64,000 nucleotides of DNA from Pseudomonas mendocina (GTDB lineage: Bacteria > Pseudomonadota > Gammaproteobacteria > Pseudomonadales > Pseudomonadaceae), in assembly GCA_037482215.1 (NCBI GenBank), contig CP148074.1, forward strand, positions 2,542,001-2,606,000. Reading direction: 5' to 3'. The notes under the pieces were generated by a model, which saw only the letters and a list, made by a program, of their open reading frames with translations, had not been told where the DNA came from and searched no databases. Positions 16,459-24,921 of this stretch are shown here, piece after piece. The number at the start of each line of letters is the position of its first letter. Position 1 is the first letter of the stretch. The translations under genes and the position numbers were made by a program.

Positions 16459-17430
16459 ATGGGGCAAGTCATCGCCGCTGCGGCTTATTGCAAAGGCCGC
16501 AAAGTTGCCAATATTGATCTAGATGAAGGCCGCGAGTGGGCGAATAAGACCGGACACTTCGTCTGGATAGGTCTTTACGAGCCACAACAGGAAGAACTCT
16601 GTACCCTTCAAAAGCAATTCAACCTGCACGAACTGGCCCTTGAGGACGCCCTGCAACGCCACACTCGCCCCAAGCTGGAAACCTTTGGCGATGCCCTGTT
16701 TATGGTGCTCTATTCACCGTGTCTAGTGGACGGTGAGCTGACCTTTATCGAGACACAGTTGTTTGCCGGTACGGGTTACGTCATCAGTGCCCGTTACGGC
16801 AACTCGCCGCCTTACTCCCAAGTGCGCCAACGCTGTGAAGCCCGACCACTACTGCTTGAGCACGGTGAAGACTTTGTCATCTACGCCCTCCTCAGTTTTG
16901 TGATTGAGAACTACCGGCCGCTGCTGGACAGCTTTCATAACGAACTGGAAGAAATTGAGCAGCATGTGCTCAAGCATCCGCTAAGCCAGTCCGATGTCGA
17001 GCGCATCCAGACCTTACGCCGCAACTTACTTCGTCTGCGCCGCTACATAGGCCCACTGGCTGAAATCTGCCAAGAGCTGCAACGCCTAGAATTCCCCTTC
17101 ATCGACAAGAACATGCGGCCCTACTTCCGTGACGTGAGCATCCATGTCAAACGCTTGCTGGAAGACCTGACAGGGCTTCGGGAAATGGCCGACCATGCGA
17201 TCGAAATTGGTCTGCTTCTGGAGTCATCCAGGCAGAGCATCACCCAGCGTAAATTCGCAGCCTGGGCTGCCATTCTGGCCTTCCCAACTGCCGTTGCGGG
17301 TATTTACGGGATGAACTTCCACAATATGCCCGAACTAAGCTGGCATTATGGTTACTTTGGGGTACTCGGTCTGATAGGCAGCGGCTGCCTAGCCTTGTAT
17401 TTCAGCTTCAGACATTACGGCTGGCTGTAG
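16459..17430 (+). CDS. CorA/ZntB-family divalent metal transporter
   Basis: A 323-residue pentameric channel-type transporter with a long cytoplasmic helical domain and two C-terminal membrane helices. The signature YGMNFHNMPEL sits at the end of the first helix (GMN motif), and the periplasmic loop is short. The ATG at 16459 (MGQVIAAAAYCKG) is chosen over an upstream in-frame start inside the previous gene because AAGGGA precedes it. GMN followed by an acidic loop allows Mg, Co or Zn/proton transport, and I cannot distinguish CorA from ZntB. Confidence 0.9.
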   Translation: MGQVIAAAAYCKGRKVANIDLDEGREWANKTGHFVWIGLYEPQQEELCTLQKQFNLHELALEDALQRHTRPKLETFGDALFMVLYSPCLVDGELTFIETQLFAGTGYVISARYGNSPPYSQVRQRCEARPLLLEHGEDFVIYALLSFVIENYRPLLDSFHNELEEIEQHVLKHPLSQSDVERIQTLRRNLLRLRRYIGPLAEICQELQRLEFPFIDKNMRPYFRDVSIHVKRLLEDLTGLREMADHAIEIGLLLESSRQSITQRKFAAWAAILAFPTAVAGIYGMNFHNMPELSWHYGYFGVLGLIGSGCLALYFSFRHYGWL

Positions 17431-17439
17431 ATACAAAAA

Positions 17440-17457
17440 GGCCGCTCTAAAGCGGCC
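17440..17457. terminator. Bidirectional terminator between convergent genes
   Basis: GGCCGCT (17440-17446) pairs with AGCGGCC (17451-17457), with an A-run in front. It separates the CorA-like gene (plus) from the amidotransferase gene (minus). Confidence 0.75.
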
Positions 17458-17474
17458 CCTGTGCAGTTTATGTC

Positions 17475-18209
17475 TTAGCTTGCTTGCTCAAGGCCAGAGC
17501 GGCCCTGTGCGACAAACCGCATCATCCACTCGGCAACAGTCTGGCCTTGATGTTCCTGACTGAGACTATCCATTGCTTTTGTATAGACGGCCTCGCCAAT
17601 GTGCTCCTGACGTGCATTGAGTAACGCCTTGGAATAGTCGTGCACGAACTCAGGGTGGCCTTGGAAGCACAGCACCTGATCACCAATGCAGTACGAAGCA
17701 ATCGGACAGAACTCACTGCTAGCCAGCAGCGTCGCATTATCAGGCAAGCGAGTGACCTGATCCTGGTGACTGATCAGCAATGTCAGGTCTTCGAGATCCG
17801 GGCTCATCCACTGCGCCTTATTGGGCAAGTCGTAACGGTGGATGCCAACCCCCCAGCCCTTAACAGCACGCTCAGTATGGCCGCCTAGCGCTAATGCCAG
17901 CAGTTGGTGACCGAAACACACACCCAGGAGTTTATCGCCCCGTTTAAAGCGATCCTGCAGATAGGTTTTGAGCGTTTGGATCCACTCATCAGGCCCGAAT
18001 GAGTCCGCTTTACTCCCCGTGACCAGATACGCATCGTAGCGCTCTGTGTCAGGCGGGTAATTCCCCTCCAACACGTTATACACCTTGAACTGCGCGGGAA
18101 TCGGTTGCTGGGCAAACAAGCGCTCAAACATCCGGCCATAACTGTCGAACTGGTCTATCAGTTCCGGACGCAGGACATCAGTTTCAAGAATGCAAATCTG
18201 CAGCGGCAT
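17475..18209 (-). CDS. Class I glutamine amidotransferase-like protein
   Basis: A 244-residue stand-alone GATase with the nucleophile elbow GVCFGHQ (Cys98) and the His/Glu pair in QGHPEF (His185, Glu187), so the triad is complete. Stand-alone relatives act on gamma-glutamyl compounds (PuuD/GuaA-like fold), but no synthetase or polyamine gene is nearby. A second protein of this class is encoded at 26614-27333. ATG 18209 is preceded by AAGGTG. Its substrate cannot be assigned. Confidence 0.88.
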   Translation of the reverse strand: MPLQICILETDVLRPELIDQFDSYGRMFERLFAQQPIPAQFKVYNVLEGNYPPDTERYDAYLVTGSKADSFGPDEWIQTLKTYLQDRFKRGDKLLGVCFGHQLLALALGGHTERAVKGWGVGIHRYDLPNKAQWMSPDLEDLTLLISHQDQVTRLPDNATLLASSEFCPIASYCIGDQVLCFQGHPEFVHDYSKALLNARQEHIGEAVYTKAMDSLSQEHQGQTVAEWMMRFVAQGRSGLEQAS

Positions 18210-18430
18210 GGCACCTTCACCTGGCGAGCAATGGGGGCAATTTTTAAGCGCGCAAGGGTGCCCTCATGCGGGCGGTAAGGCAATAGCCTTCAGGCACTGA
18301 ATTTGACCATTTGTCACCATTACCGACATTGATACACACCATAAGCGCCATTCACTTTTTTAGAGGCGTTATGAGGCGGAGTATCAACCTCACTGGGCAC
18401 GTCGCCCACGGGTCGAAGAGGACATCAGAA

Positions 18431-18595
18431 ATGGTCAACTATTCAGCTATCGCCAGTTTGATTGCAGCATCGGTTTTCTCTGGAAATATCAACTATCAGC
18501 CCTCAACTCAACCAACAAATGCTCAGCCACAGCAGGTCGCCGATCTCAAATCTGGCGCACAGTCACAGCAGAAAGACGGTAACAAAACCGCCTGA
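18431..18595 (+). CDS. Small hypothetical protein with MxNxSxIASL N-terminus (copy 1)
   Basis: This 54-residue ORF begins MVNYSAIASLIAAS, a short hydrophobic segment, and continues with a Gln/Asn/Ser-rich polar tail. The N-terminus parallels the next small gene (18887): N-Y/F-S-x-IASL-x-A-S. The ATG at 18431 follows AGAGGA at a spacing of about eight. An upstream in-frame ATG at 18311 would add 40 unlike residues. The N-terminus may be a weak signal sequence or an amphipathic helix. I do not recognise the family. Confidence 0.5.
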   Translation: MVNYSAIASLIAASVFSGNINYQPSTQPTNAQPQQVADLKSGAQSQQKDGNKTA

Positions 18596-18886
18596 GGTCA
18601 CCTGGCACAGCAGCCCAAGATAAATCGCGTCATCCATTGCCCTTGCATCCGATCTGCACTCAGTGAAAGGCGGACTGCCGACACGCTGTCAGTAGCCCAC
18701 CTTTCATTGACTCAAGCAGCAATGCACTCGCTAATCAGACACCGGAAAACGACTGTTATAAGCACTCGCAACCACTATCAGCGGAGCTAATAGTCACCAT
18801 AACCCCCTTTCACTTCTGCAAGACCCCGCACAGGCAGAGTATTAACGAATCGGGCGTATCGCCCTGCTTACCAAAGGACTTGGATC

Positions 18887-19048
18887 ATGATTAATTTTTC
18901 CTTTATCGCCAGCCTTGCCACTGCTTCCAGCTATTCCCATCACCATCACGACAGCGCTAACGAGCAACAGAAAGCCGCTCAGTCGGCACAGCAGTTTCTC
19001 AACATTCACAACGTGCCGGTGAAAAACCCGCAACCGAGCGATAAGTAA
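18887..19048 (+). CDS. Small His-rich hypothetical protein (copy 2)
   Basis: This 53-residue ORF begins MINFSFIASLATASS, carries a four-His run at residues 18-21, and has a Gln/Ala-rich helix followed by a Pro/Asn tail. It shares its first ten residues' pattern with the ORF at 18431, 291 bp upstream. AAAGGA lies eight bases before the ATG, and the next gene starts 19 bp after its stop. The His run could bind metal, but this is inference. The family is unknown to me. Confidence 0.5.
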   Translation: MINFSFIASLATASSYSHHHHDSANEQQKAAQSAQQFLNIHNVPVKNPQPSDK

Positions 19049-19067
19049 ATCGCTGAGGAGAATAGTC

Positions 19068-19280
19068 GTGAGCGTTAAGTCATTGTTGAGGCAGCCAAAC
19101 GTTTACCGTGTTAGTCACGTGACCATTGACCAGGGAGGCCTGCATCTTGAAACGGAAGCATCCGTCCACTTCAACGATGGCAGCGTCACCACACTGTCGC
19201 TTCCGACCGATACTGGTGAATACAGAACTATCGAGCAGTTTATAAAGAGCTGCCCGTTACAGCACACCTGCACAGCGTAG
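19068..19280 (+). CDS. Small hypothetical protein, strand-rich
   Basis: A 70-residue soluble protein starting at GTG (19068), preceded by GAGGAG seven bases earlier. The sequence alternates polar and hydrophobic residues (VTIDQGGLHLETEASVHF, SVTTLSLPTDTGEY), suggesting a small beta-barrel or sandwich, and it has a short C-terminal tail with two Cys. It lies 19 bp after the His-rich ORF and is probably co-transcribed. An inverted repeat (GATTGGACA 19292-19300, TGTCCAATC 19327-19335) follows the stop. No recognised family. Confidence 0.62.
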   Translation: MSVKSLLRQPNVYRVSHVTIDQGGLHLETEASVHFNDGSVTTLSLPTDTGEYRTIEQFIKSCPLQHTCTA

Positions 19281-19502
19281 AAAGCGATTGGGATTGGACA
19301 GTTTCCAGTGCACGAGCCTTGGCAAGTGTCCAATCGCGCTGTTGGGACTAATCCATCAGGTGCAGAAAGCTGCGGCCCAGGGCCGTTTGCCAGTCATCTC
19401 ACTGCGCTTAGCTAACACCCGGCAGGACGTACTCTTTGCATGACGGCATTAGCTCCGCGCAGCAAGTCACCGCCCCCTATTCAACCGCCAGGATGCGTTT
19501 AA

Positions 19503-20393
19503 ATGAACACCAACAACCGTGCCTTATCTGAAAGGCCCGTCATCCACGTAACGGAAGGACATACCCACGGGCCGATCACCCGCCTGATGAGTCCGTCTGA
19601 TTTAGGACAGATTCTCAAGCCCTTTGTTTTTCTCGATCTTTTTAAAGTCGGTGGCGTTAACGTCCAAGCCCTCGGCTCAATGCCGCTGCACCCACACTCT
19701 GGACTTGCCACCGTTACTGTACTGCCGGAAGGCAGCATGCGCTTTGATGTACCCGAGTCAGGTGCAGGCACCATCAGCTATGGCGGTGTTGAATGGATGA
19801 AGGCTGCTGCCGGGGTTTGGCACGGCAAGGAAATGATCATTGAAAATGTGCCCCGCCTAACGGGCTTCCAGCTATGGCTGGCGCTGCCCCCTGAACTGGA
19901 AAATAGCCAGCCAGAAAGTCAGTACTTCGAGGCGAAATCTATTCCACAGAGTGGACCAGCCCACGTCATTATCGGTGAGTACCAAGGCATCCAAAGCCCG
20001 GTAAACGCGCCAAAAGGGATTAACTATCTGCTGGTCACGCTTAAGGCCAAAGAGCGCTGGACCTATCAACCACCAGCCGGTCATAGCGTTGCCTGGCTGG
20101 CTTTGGCTAAGGGCCAGCTTTCGACAGGCGTCTCGCTGAAAACAGGCGAGATGGCGGTATTTGCCCCCGGCAGCGCGGCCATTGACCTAGAAAACCCAGG
20201 TGAAGAAGACGCGGTGTTCGTGCTGGGCTCAGCGGTACCTCATCCACACTCACTGCATTTGGGAAGCTACTCTGTTCACACGTCAGCCGAAGCACTTGAG
20301 ATGGGCGAACGGCGTATTACAGAGCTAGCCCGCACCCTTCGCGAAGCCGGCGATCGCCGCACAGCCTCCGGCACCATCCCTGTTTGGCGCTAA
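19503..20393 (+). CDS. Pirin family protein
   Basis: A 296-residue bicupin. The N-terminal cupin carries the pirin metal pattern HPHSGLATVTVL (His-x-His) and GVWHGKEM, where the usual H-x-E appears as His-Gly-Lys-Glu, so the third and fourth ligands are slightly displaced compared with quercetinase-type pirins. Pirins bind Fe and act as redox-dependent regulators or dioxygenases; its role here is unknown. A strong terminator follows. ATG 19503 follows CAGGATG. Confidence 0.88.
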   Translation: MNTNNRALSERPVIHVTEGHTHGPITRLMSPSDLGQILKPFVFLDLFKVGGVNVQALGSMPLHPHSGLATVTVLPEGSMRFDVPESGAGTISYGGVEWMKAAAGVWHGKEMIIENVPRLTGFQLWLALPPELENSQPESQYFEAKSIPQSGPAHVIIGEYQGIQSPVNAPKGINYLLVTLKAKERWTYQPPAGHSVAWLALAKGQLSTGVSLKTGEMAVFAPGSAAIDLENPGEEDAVFVLGSAVPHPHSLHLGSYSVHTSAEALEMGERRITELARTLREAGDRRTASGTIPVWR

Positions 20394-20415
20394 GTAACGC
20401 CTTAAGCGCAATAAA

Positions 20416-20440
20416 AAACCGGCCCATAATGGGCCGGTTT
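20416..20440. terminator. Bidirectional terminator
   Basis: AAACCGGCCCAT and ATGGGCCGGTTT form a perfect 12-bp stem around one base, with an A-run in front. It ends the pirin gene and the convergent FadB-like operon. Confidence 0.88.
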
Positions 20441-20467
20441 GGTCAGTAGCAGGTCAGCGCGAGTACT

Positions 20468-22612
20468 TCAGAAGTTCTGCCCCTTGGCCGCCTTCTCTAG
20501 CAACAAAGCCGGTGGCAGGAAGCGCTCACCGTACTGTTCGGCCAGATATTGAGCACGGGCAACGAAATCCTGAATGCCGTACTGGTTGATAAATTGCAGC
20601 GCACCGCCCGTCCAAGCGGCAAAACCTATGCCGAAGATGGAGCCGATATTGGCGTCGGCAACCGACTTAAGCACGCCCTCTTCCACGCAACGTACGGTCT
20701 CAATGGCCTGTATAAACAGGATGCGATCGCGAACGTCTTCCTGTGAAATCTGAGCATCGGCTTTCTCAAAACGAACTTTCAGTTCAGGCCACAGGAACTT
20801 CTTACCGCCAGCCGGATACTCGTAGAAGCCAGCGCCTGCAGCCTTACCGGGACGTTTGTATTCGTTGAGCATCAAATCGATCACCGCATAAGCCGGATGA
20901 TCCGGGATCTGCTTACCTTCGGCCGCGAGGTCTTTGATGGTTTGTTTGCGGATGTGATCCATCAGACTCATGGACACTTCATCACTGATTGCCAGCGGAC
21001 CGACGGGCATACCCGCTTTGCGCGCTTCGTTTTCGATCATTGCAGCAGACACACCCTCGCCAAGCATGGCAAGGCCTTCATTGGTGAAGGTGCCAAACAC
21101 ACGGGAAGTGAAGAAGCCACGACTGTCGTTGACCACAATCGGCGTCTTTTTGATCTGCATAACGTAGTCGAAGCCACGGGCAAGGGTTTCGTCGCTGGTG
21201 TTAGCACCTTTGATGATTTCCACCAGCGGCATTTTGTCGACCGGACTGAAGAAATGCAGACCAATGAATTTGTCCTGTTTCCGCACTGCATTGGCCAAGC
21301 CCGTGATCGGAAGCGTTGAGGTGTTGGAGGCGATGACCGCATCACTCAGTGCAGCAGACTCAGCCGCTGCGGTGACCTTGGCTTTCAGCTCGCGGTCTTC
21401 AAATACCGCTTCGATGATCAGATCGCAGCCGTCGAAGTCAGCTTCTTTATCGGTGGTTTTGATCCGCTCCAGCACCGCATCGCGCTTCTCAGCGGTCATA
21501 TGGCCACGGCTGACTTTCTTGTCCAACAGCTTGGCGGAATAGCTCTTGCCCTTATCTGCCGCTTCTACCGAAACGTCTTTGAGCACCACGTCGATCCCGG
21601 CAGCTGCAGACACATAGGCGATACCTGCGCCCATCATGCCTGCGCCAAGTACGCCGACCTTCTTGGTTACATACGGCGCAAAACCTTGCGGACGGGAGCC
21701 ACCGGCGTTGATTTCATTGAGCTGGAACCAGAAGGTGCCAATCATGTTCTTGGCCACCTGGCCAGTGGTCAGCTCGGTGAAGTAACGGGCTTCGATGATC
21801 TGTGCGGTATCGAAATCAACCTGAGCACCTTCCACAGCGGCGCACATGATCTTCTCCGGCGCTGGGAAACAGCCTTTGGTTTTGTCCCGCAGCACGCTCG
21901 GCGCGATGGCCAGCATCTGCGCCACACTTGGGGTAGACGGCGTGCCGCCGGGTATTTTGTAGCCTTTGACATCCCACGGCTGCACCGCAGCTGGGTTGGC
22001 AGCGATCCAGGCACGAGCCTTGGCCAGCATGTCATCGACGTCAGTGGCCAACTCGTGGATCAGGCCCGCTTTGAGCGCTGCATCCGGACGTACCTTTTTC
22101 CCTTCTGCCAAATACGGCAGCGACTTTTCCAGCCCCAGTAAGCGCACCATGCGCACGACCCCACTGCCGCCCGGGAGCAGGCCCAGGGTTACCTCTGGCA
22201 GACCCAGCTGCACGCTGGAATTGTCCAGGGCGATACGATGATGGCAGGCCAGGGCAATCTCCCAACCACCACCCAAGGCCGCGCCGTTGATCGCTGCGAC
22301 TACAGGCTTACCCAACGTTTCCAGACGACGCAGTTGGCCTTTAATGCGCAGGATCATCGCGTAGAAGTCTTTGGCATCGGCCTTGGTGACTTTGATCAGC
22401 TCACCCAAATCGCCACCGGCAAAGAAGGTCTTTTTCGCAGAGGTCAGGATCACCCCGGCGATGTTGTCTTTTTCGGCCTCCAAACGGTCCACCACCGCCC
22501 CCATCGCCTCGCGATAGACGGCGTTCATGGTGTTGGCGCTCTGGCCGGGCATATCCATGGTCAGGACGACGATATTGTCCTGACCTTTTTCATAACGAAT
22601 GGCGTCAATCAT
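20468..22612 (-). CDS. 3-hydroxyacyl-CoA dehydrogenase/enoyl-CoA hydratase (FadB/FadJ-like)
   Basis: A 714-residue bifunctional beta-oxidation enzyme. The N-terminal crotonase domain has SAKKTFFAGGDLGELI and NGAALGGGWEIALACHHR. The central NAD-binding domain has VGVLGAGMMGAGIAYVSA from about residue 315 and the dehydrogenase motif HFFSPVDKMPLVEII. It hydrates enoyl-CoA and oxidises the product to 3-ketoacyl-CoA, which the upstream thiolase gene product would cleave. The ATG at 22612 (MIDAIRYEKG) fits the family better than the codon ten earlier. The gap to the thiolase is 52 bp, so they form one operon. Confidence 0.93.
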   Translation of the reverse strand: MIDAIRYEKGQDNIVVLTMDMPGQSANTMNAVYREAMGAVVDRLEAEKDNIAGVILTSAKKTFFAGGDLGELIKVTKADAKDFYAMILRIKGQLRRLETLGKPVVAAINGAALGGGWEIALACHHRIALDNSSVQLGLPEVTLGLLPGGSGVVRMVRLLGLEKSLPYLAEGKKVRPDAALKAGLIHELATDVDDMLAKARAWIAANPAAVQPWDVKGYKIPGGTPSTPSVAQMLAIAPSVLRDKTKGCFPAPEKIMCAAVEGAQVDFDTAQIIEARYFTELTTGQVAKNMIGTFWFQLNEINAGGSRPQGFAPYVTKKVGVLGAGMMGAGIAYVSAAAGIDVVLKDVSVEAADKGKSYSAKLLDKKVSRGHMTAEKRDAVLERIKTTDKEADFDGCDLIIEAVFEDRELKAKVTAAAESAALSDAVIASNTSTLPITGLANAVRKQDKFIGLHFFSPVDKMPLVEIIKGANTSDETLARGFDYVMQIKKTPIVVNDSRGFFTSRVFGTFTNEGLAMLGEGVSAAMIENEARKAGMPVGPLAISDEVSMSLMDHIRKQTIKDLAAEGKQIPDHPAYAVIDLMLNEYKRPGKAAGAGFYEYPAGGKKFLWPELKVRFEKADAQISQEDVRDRILFIQAIETVRCVEEGVLKSVADANIGSIFGIGFAAWTGGALQFINQYGIQDFVARAQYLAEQYGERFLPPALLLEKAAKGQNF

Positions 22613-22664
22613 TGTTCGAGTTCTCTTGCCAAATGTGCTCAAGCACCGGGCTAGCCCGTTGCGC

Positions 22665-23870
22665 TCAGATACGTTCGATGATGGTGGCGATACCCATGCC
22701 GCCGCCTACACAAAGGGTGGCCAAGCCGTAGCGCAGTTGGCGCTCCTCCAGCTCATCCAGCAGCGTGCCGAGAATGGCGCAACCTGTTGCGCCCAGCGGG
22801 TGGCCCATGGCAATGGAACCGCCATTGACGTTGACCTTGTCTTCGCTGACGCCCATGTCTTTCATGAATTTCATCACCACCGAGGCGAAGGCTTCGTTGA
22901 CTTCGAACAGGTCAATGTCTTCAACACTCAAACCGGCTTTGGCCAGTGCCTTACGAGTAGCCGGTGCAGGCCCCGTAAGCATGATGGTCGGATCAGTGCT
23001 GGTCACAGCCGTGGCGATAATACGAGCGCGGGGCTTGAGTCCTAGCTCTTTACCTTTGGATTCAGAGCCGATGAGCATCAATGCTGCACCATCAACGATG
23101 CCCGAGCTGTTGCCCGGCGTGTGCACGTGATTGATCCGCTCCACATGGCTGTAAACCTGCAATGCGGTGCTGTCGAATCCCATCTGCCCCATCATCTCGA
23201 AGCTGGGCTTGAGTTTGCCAAGACCTTCGAGAGTAGAGTCGCCACGGATAAATTCGTCGTGATCCAGCAGCACAATCCCGTTTTGATCGGTAACCGGAAC
23301 CAAAGATTTTTTAAAGCCGCCACCGTTGCTAGCCCGCGCTGCCTTCTGCTGTGAACGCAAAGCGAAGTTGTCGACATCTTCGCGACTAAAGCCCTCAAGC
23401 GTGGCGATTAGGTCGGCACCAATCCCTTGCGGAGTGAAATGAGTGTGCATGTTGGTAGCTGGGTCCATCACCCAGGCACCGCCATCTGAGCCCATGGGCA
23501 CACGGGACATGGACTCTACACCGCCGACGACCACAAGATCTTCAAAACCGGAACGCACTTTCATCGCACCGATATTCACCGCCTCAAGCCCGGAAGCACA
23601 GAAACGGTTGAGCTGCACGCCGGACACACTGACATCCCAATCCGCCACCATCGCTGCTGTTTTAGCGATGTCTGCACCCTGATCACCAATAGGCGTCACA
23701 CAACCGAGCACTACGTCATCGACTTGGCTGGTATCGAGGTTGTTGCGTGATTGCAGTGCCTTAAGCAACCCAGCGACCAGATCCACTGGTTTTACGCTGT
23801 GCAGCGATCCGTCCTTTTTGCCCTTGCCGCGGGGCGTACGCACCGCATCGAAAATAAATGCTTCGGTCAT
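22665..23870 (-). CDS. Acetyl-CoA C-acyltransferase (thiolase)
   Basis: A 401-residue thiolase with the acyl-accepting Cys in [13 protein letters not shown], the His motif [14 protein letters not shown] and the second catalytic Cys in CVGGGMGIA. It cleaves 3-ketoacyl-CoA in beta-oxidation, or condenses acetyl-CoA in reverse. It is the promoter-proximal gene of the operon with the FadB-like gene. The ATG at 23870 ([13 protein letters not shown]) matches the family; an upstream codon would add 14 unlike residues. I found no PsrA-type site in its upstream region. Confidence 0.94.
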   Translation of the reverse strand: MTEAFIFDAVRTPRGKGKKDGSLHSVKPVDLVAGLLKALQSRNNLDTSQVDDVVLGCVTPIGDQGADIAKTAAMVADWDVSVSGVQLNRFCASGLEAVNIGAMKVRSGFEDLVVVGGVESMSRVPMGSDGGAWVMDPATNMHTHFTPQGIGADLIATLEGFSREDVDNFALRSQQKAARASNGGGFKKSLVPVTDQNGIVLLDHDEFIRGDSTLEGLGKLKPSFEMMGQMGFDSTALQVYSHVERINHVHTPGNSSGIVDGAALMLIGSESKGKELGLKPRARIIATAVTSTDPTIMLTGPAPATRKALAKAGLSVEDIDLFEVNEAFASVVMKFMKDMGVSEDKVNVNGGSIAMGHPLGATGCAILGTLLDELEERQLRYGLATLCVGGGMGIATIIERI

Positions 23871-24118
23871 GGCGTCCTCAGACTCACAGTGTTCAGGCGC
23901 AGCATTCACCACACCAGTTCTTGTTAGGTGGACTTACCATACCCCGCCCGTTTCCTGACTCAATGACCGAAGTGCTCAGGTGAATTGACCCCTGCGCTCA
24001 GACCAACGGTCATCGGTCGTCCCAGCCCTCATGAACACGTCTGGCGTATAGGGTGGTGCGCAATTGGGTCAACTCTTTAATAACTAAAACTGATAAAAAC
24101 ACTTTAACCTAGGAAAAA

Positions 24119-24295
24119 ATGAGTCTATTTACAAACTCACAAAAACCTAGAGTTTTAGTAGGTGACCTGATCCCCATTCAGGGCATCTTAAACAGTACCG
24201 CCGCCGGGTGTTGCCGGGACGGTTTATGTGGCCAACAGAGGTGCAGCACAGTGCTGAATTACACAGCGCGTGCCAGCAACCGTAAAAAACAATAG
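24119..24295 (+). CDS. Candidate Cys-rich small ORF (58 residues)
   Basis: This ORF begins MSLFTNSQKPRVLVGD and contains the cluster CCRDGLCGQQRC at about residues 31-42, followed by a basic end (RASNRKKQ). AGGA lies four to five bases before the ATG, and the next small ORF begins nine bases after its stop. It is the first gene-like item in a 691-bp stretch between the thiolase operon and a rhodanese gene. The four Cys suggest a metal site or oxidation-sensitive centre. It could equally be chance; there is no recognised family. Confidence 0.35.
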   Translation: MSLFTNSQKPRVLVGDLIPIQGILNSTAAGCCRDGLCGQQRCSTVLNYTARASNRKKQ

Positions 24296-24304
24296 GCAAA
24301 TGCC

Positions 24305-24400
24305 ATGAATAATTTTCTGAAAGTTCGCCAAGCCGGGATGATCGTTTTCGCTACAACGGTAGTTCTGATTCTCCCCAATCTGACCCGCATCGTTAGCTGA
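24305..24400 (+). CDS. Candidate single-helix membrane microprotein (31 residues)
   Basis: This ORF encodes a basic head (MNNFLKVRQ), one continuous hydrophobic helix (AGMIVFATTVVLILPNL) and a short polar tail (TRIVS). It starts nine bases after the 58-residue ORF and has a modest AGGCAA upstream. The clean transmembrane design over so few codons is more than expected by chance. A perfect 11-bp inverted repeat follows 30 bp after the stop. No known family recognised. Confidence 0.42.
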   Translation: MNNFLKVRQAGMIVFATTVVLILPNLTRIVS

Positions 24401-24430
24401 CACTAAGCGCATTTTGCCCTCAGCGGCTAA

Positions 24431-24478
24431 GGCATCTCTGGACGCAGGAATGCTGGCGCGTGCAGTGCCAGAGATGCC
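24431..24478. repeat. 11-bp perfect inverted repeat (hairpin)
   Basis: GGCATCTCTGG (24431-24441) and CCAGAGATGCC (24468-24478) flank 26 bases that can pair further (GCAGG and CGTGC segments). It lies between the 31-residue ORF and the rhodanese gene with no T-run on the plus strand. It could be a stabilising transcript end, a binding site, or part of a small RNA. Confidence 0.6.
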
Positions 24479-24561
24479 CAATCGTCAAAGCAAACGTCCC
24501 GGTTAGTACGCACTATGGGTTTACCGTGCTAGGGTAGCTTTTCTGCTACGGAGTCCTTGCC

Positions 24562-24921
24562 ATGCGCTCATTCTTAAGTGCCTCCGCGTTGCTAATCAGT
24601 ACCTCCCTGTTTGCCGGCCAAGCCGAGATCAGTGCTGCACTCGATGCTATGCAATCCCCCGATACATTGCTGATTGATGTGCGCAGTGCTGAGGAATTTG
24701 CTTCAGGCGCCATCGAGGGTGCACAAAACATCGACCATGAAGCGCTTGCCGGACAAATCAGCTCACTGGCACCCGACAAAGACACCACAATTGTTCTCTA
24801 CTGCCGCAGCGGCCGACGCTCCGGCATAGCTTTAGAAAGCTTCAATCAGCTCGGCTACACCCATGTAATAAATGCCGGCGGCTACGAAGAGCTTAAAGAC
24901 GCACTGGAAACGCAGGATTGA
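24562..24921 (+). CDS. Periplasmic rhodanese-like protein
   Basis: A 119-residue single-domain rhodanese with a signal peptide (about residues 1-18, ending FAGQA). The active loop is CRSGRRS with catalytic Cys, and LIDVRSAEEFASGAIEGAQN is the domain entry motif. It could carry persulfide sulfur in the periplasm. Its stop overlaps the start of the cytochrome gene (TTGA, 24918-24921), so the two are translationally coupled, which suggests sulfur-compound electron transfer. The start follows GGAGTCC (24549-24555). Confidence 0.9.
   Translation: MRSFLSASALLISTSLFAGQAEISAALDAMQSPDTLLIDVRSAEEFASGAIEGAQNIDHEALAGQISSLAPDKDTTIVLYCRSGRRSGIALESFNQLGYTHVINAGGYEELKDALETQD

Noticed and set aside
23913..24118. 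PsrA-type or other operator upstream of the thiolase gene
   Set aside because: Short repeats such as CAATGACC and ACGGTCAT are present, but no dyad of convincing length.
24224..24481. 85-codon minus-strand frame opposite the small ORFs
   Set aside because: It is antisense to two better-supported small ORFs and a hairpin, and has no ribosome-binding site.
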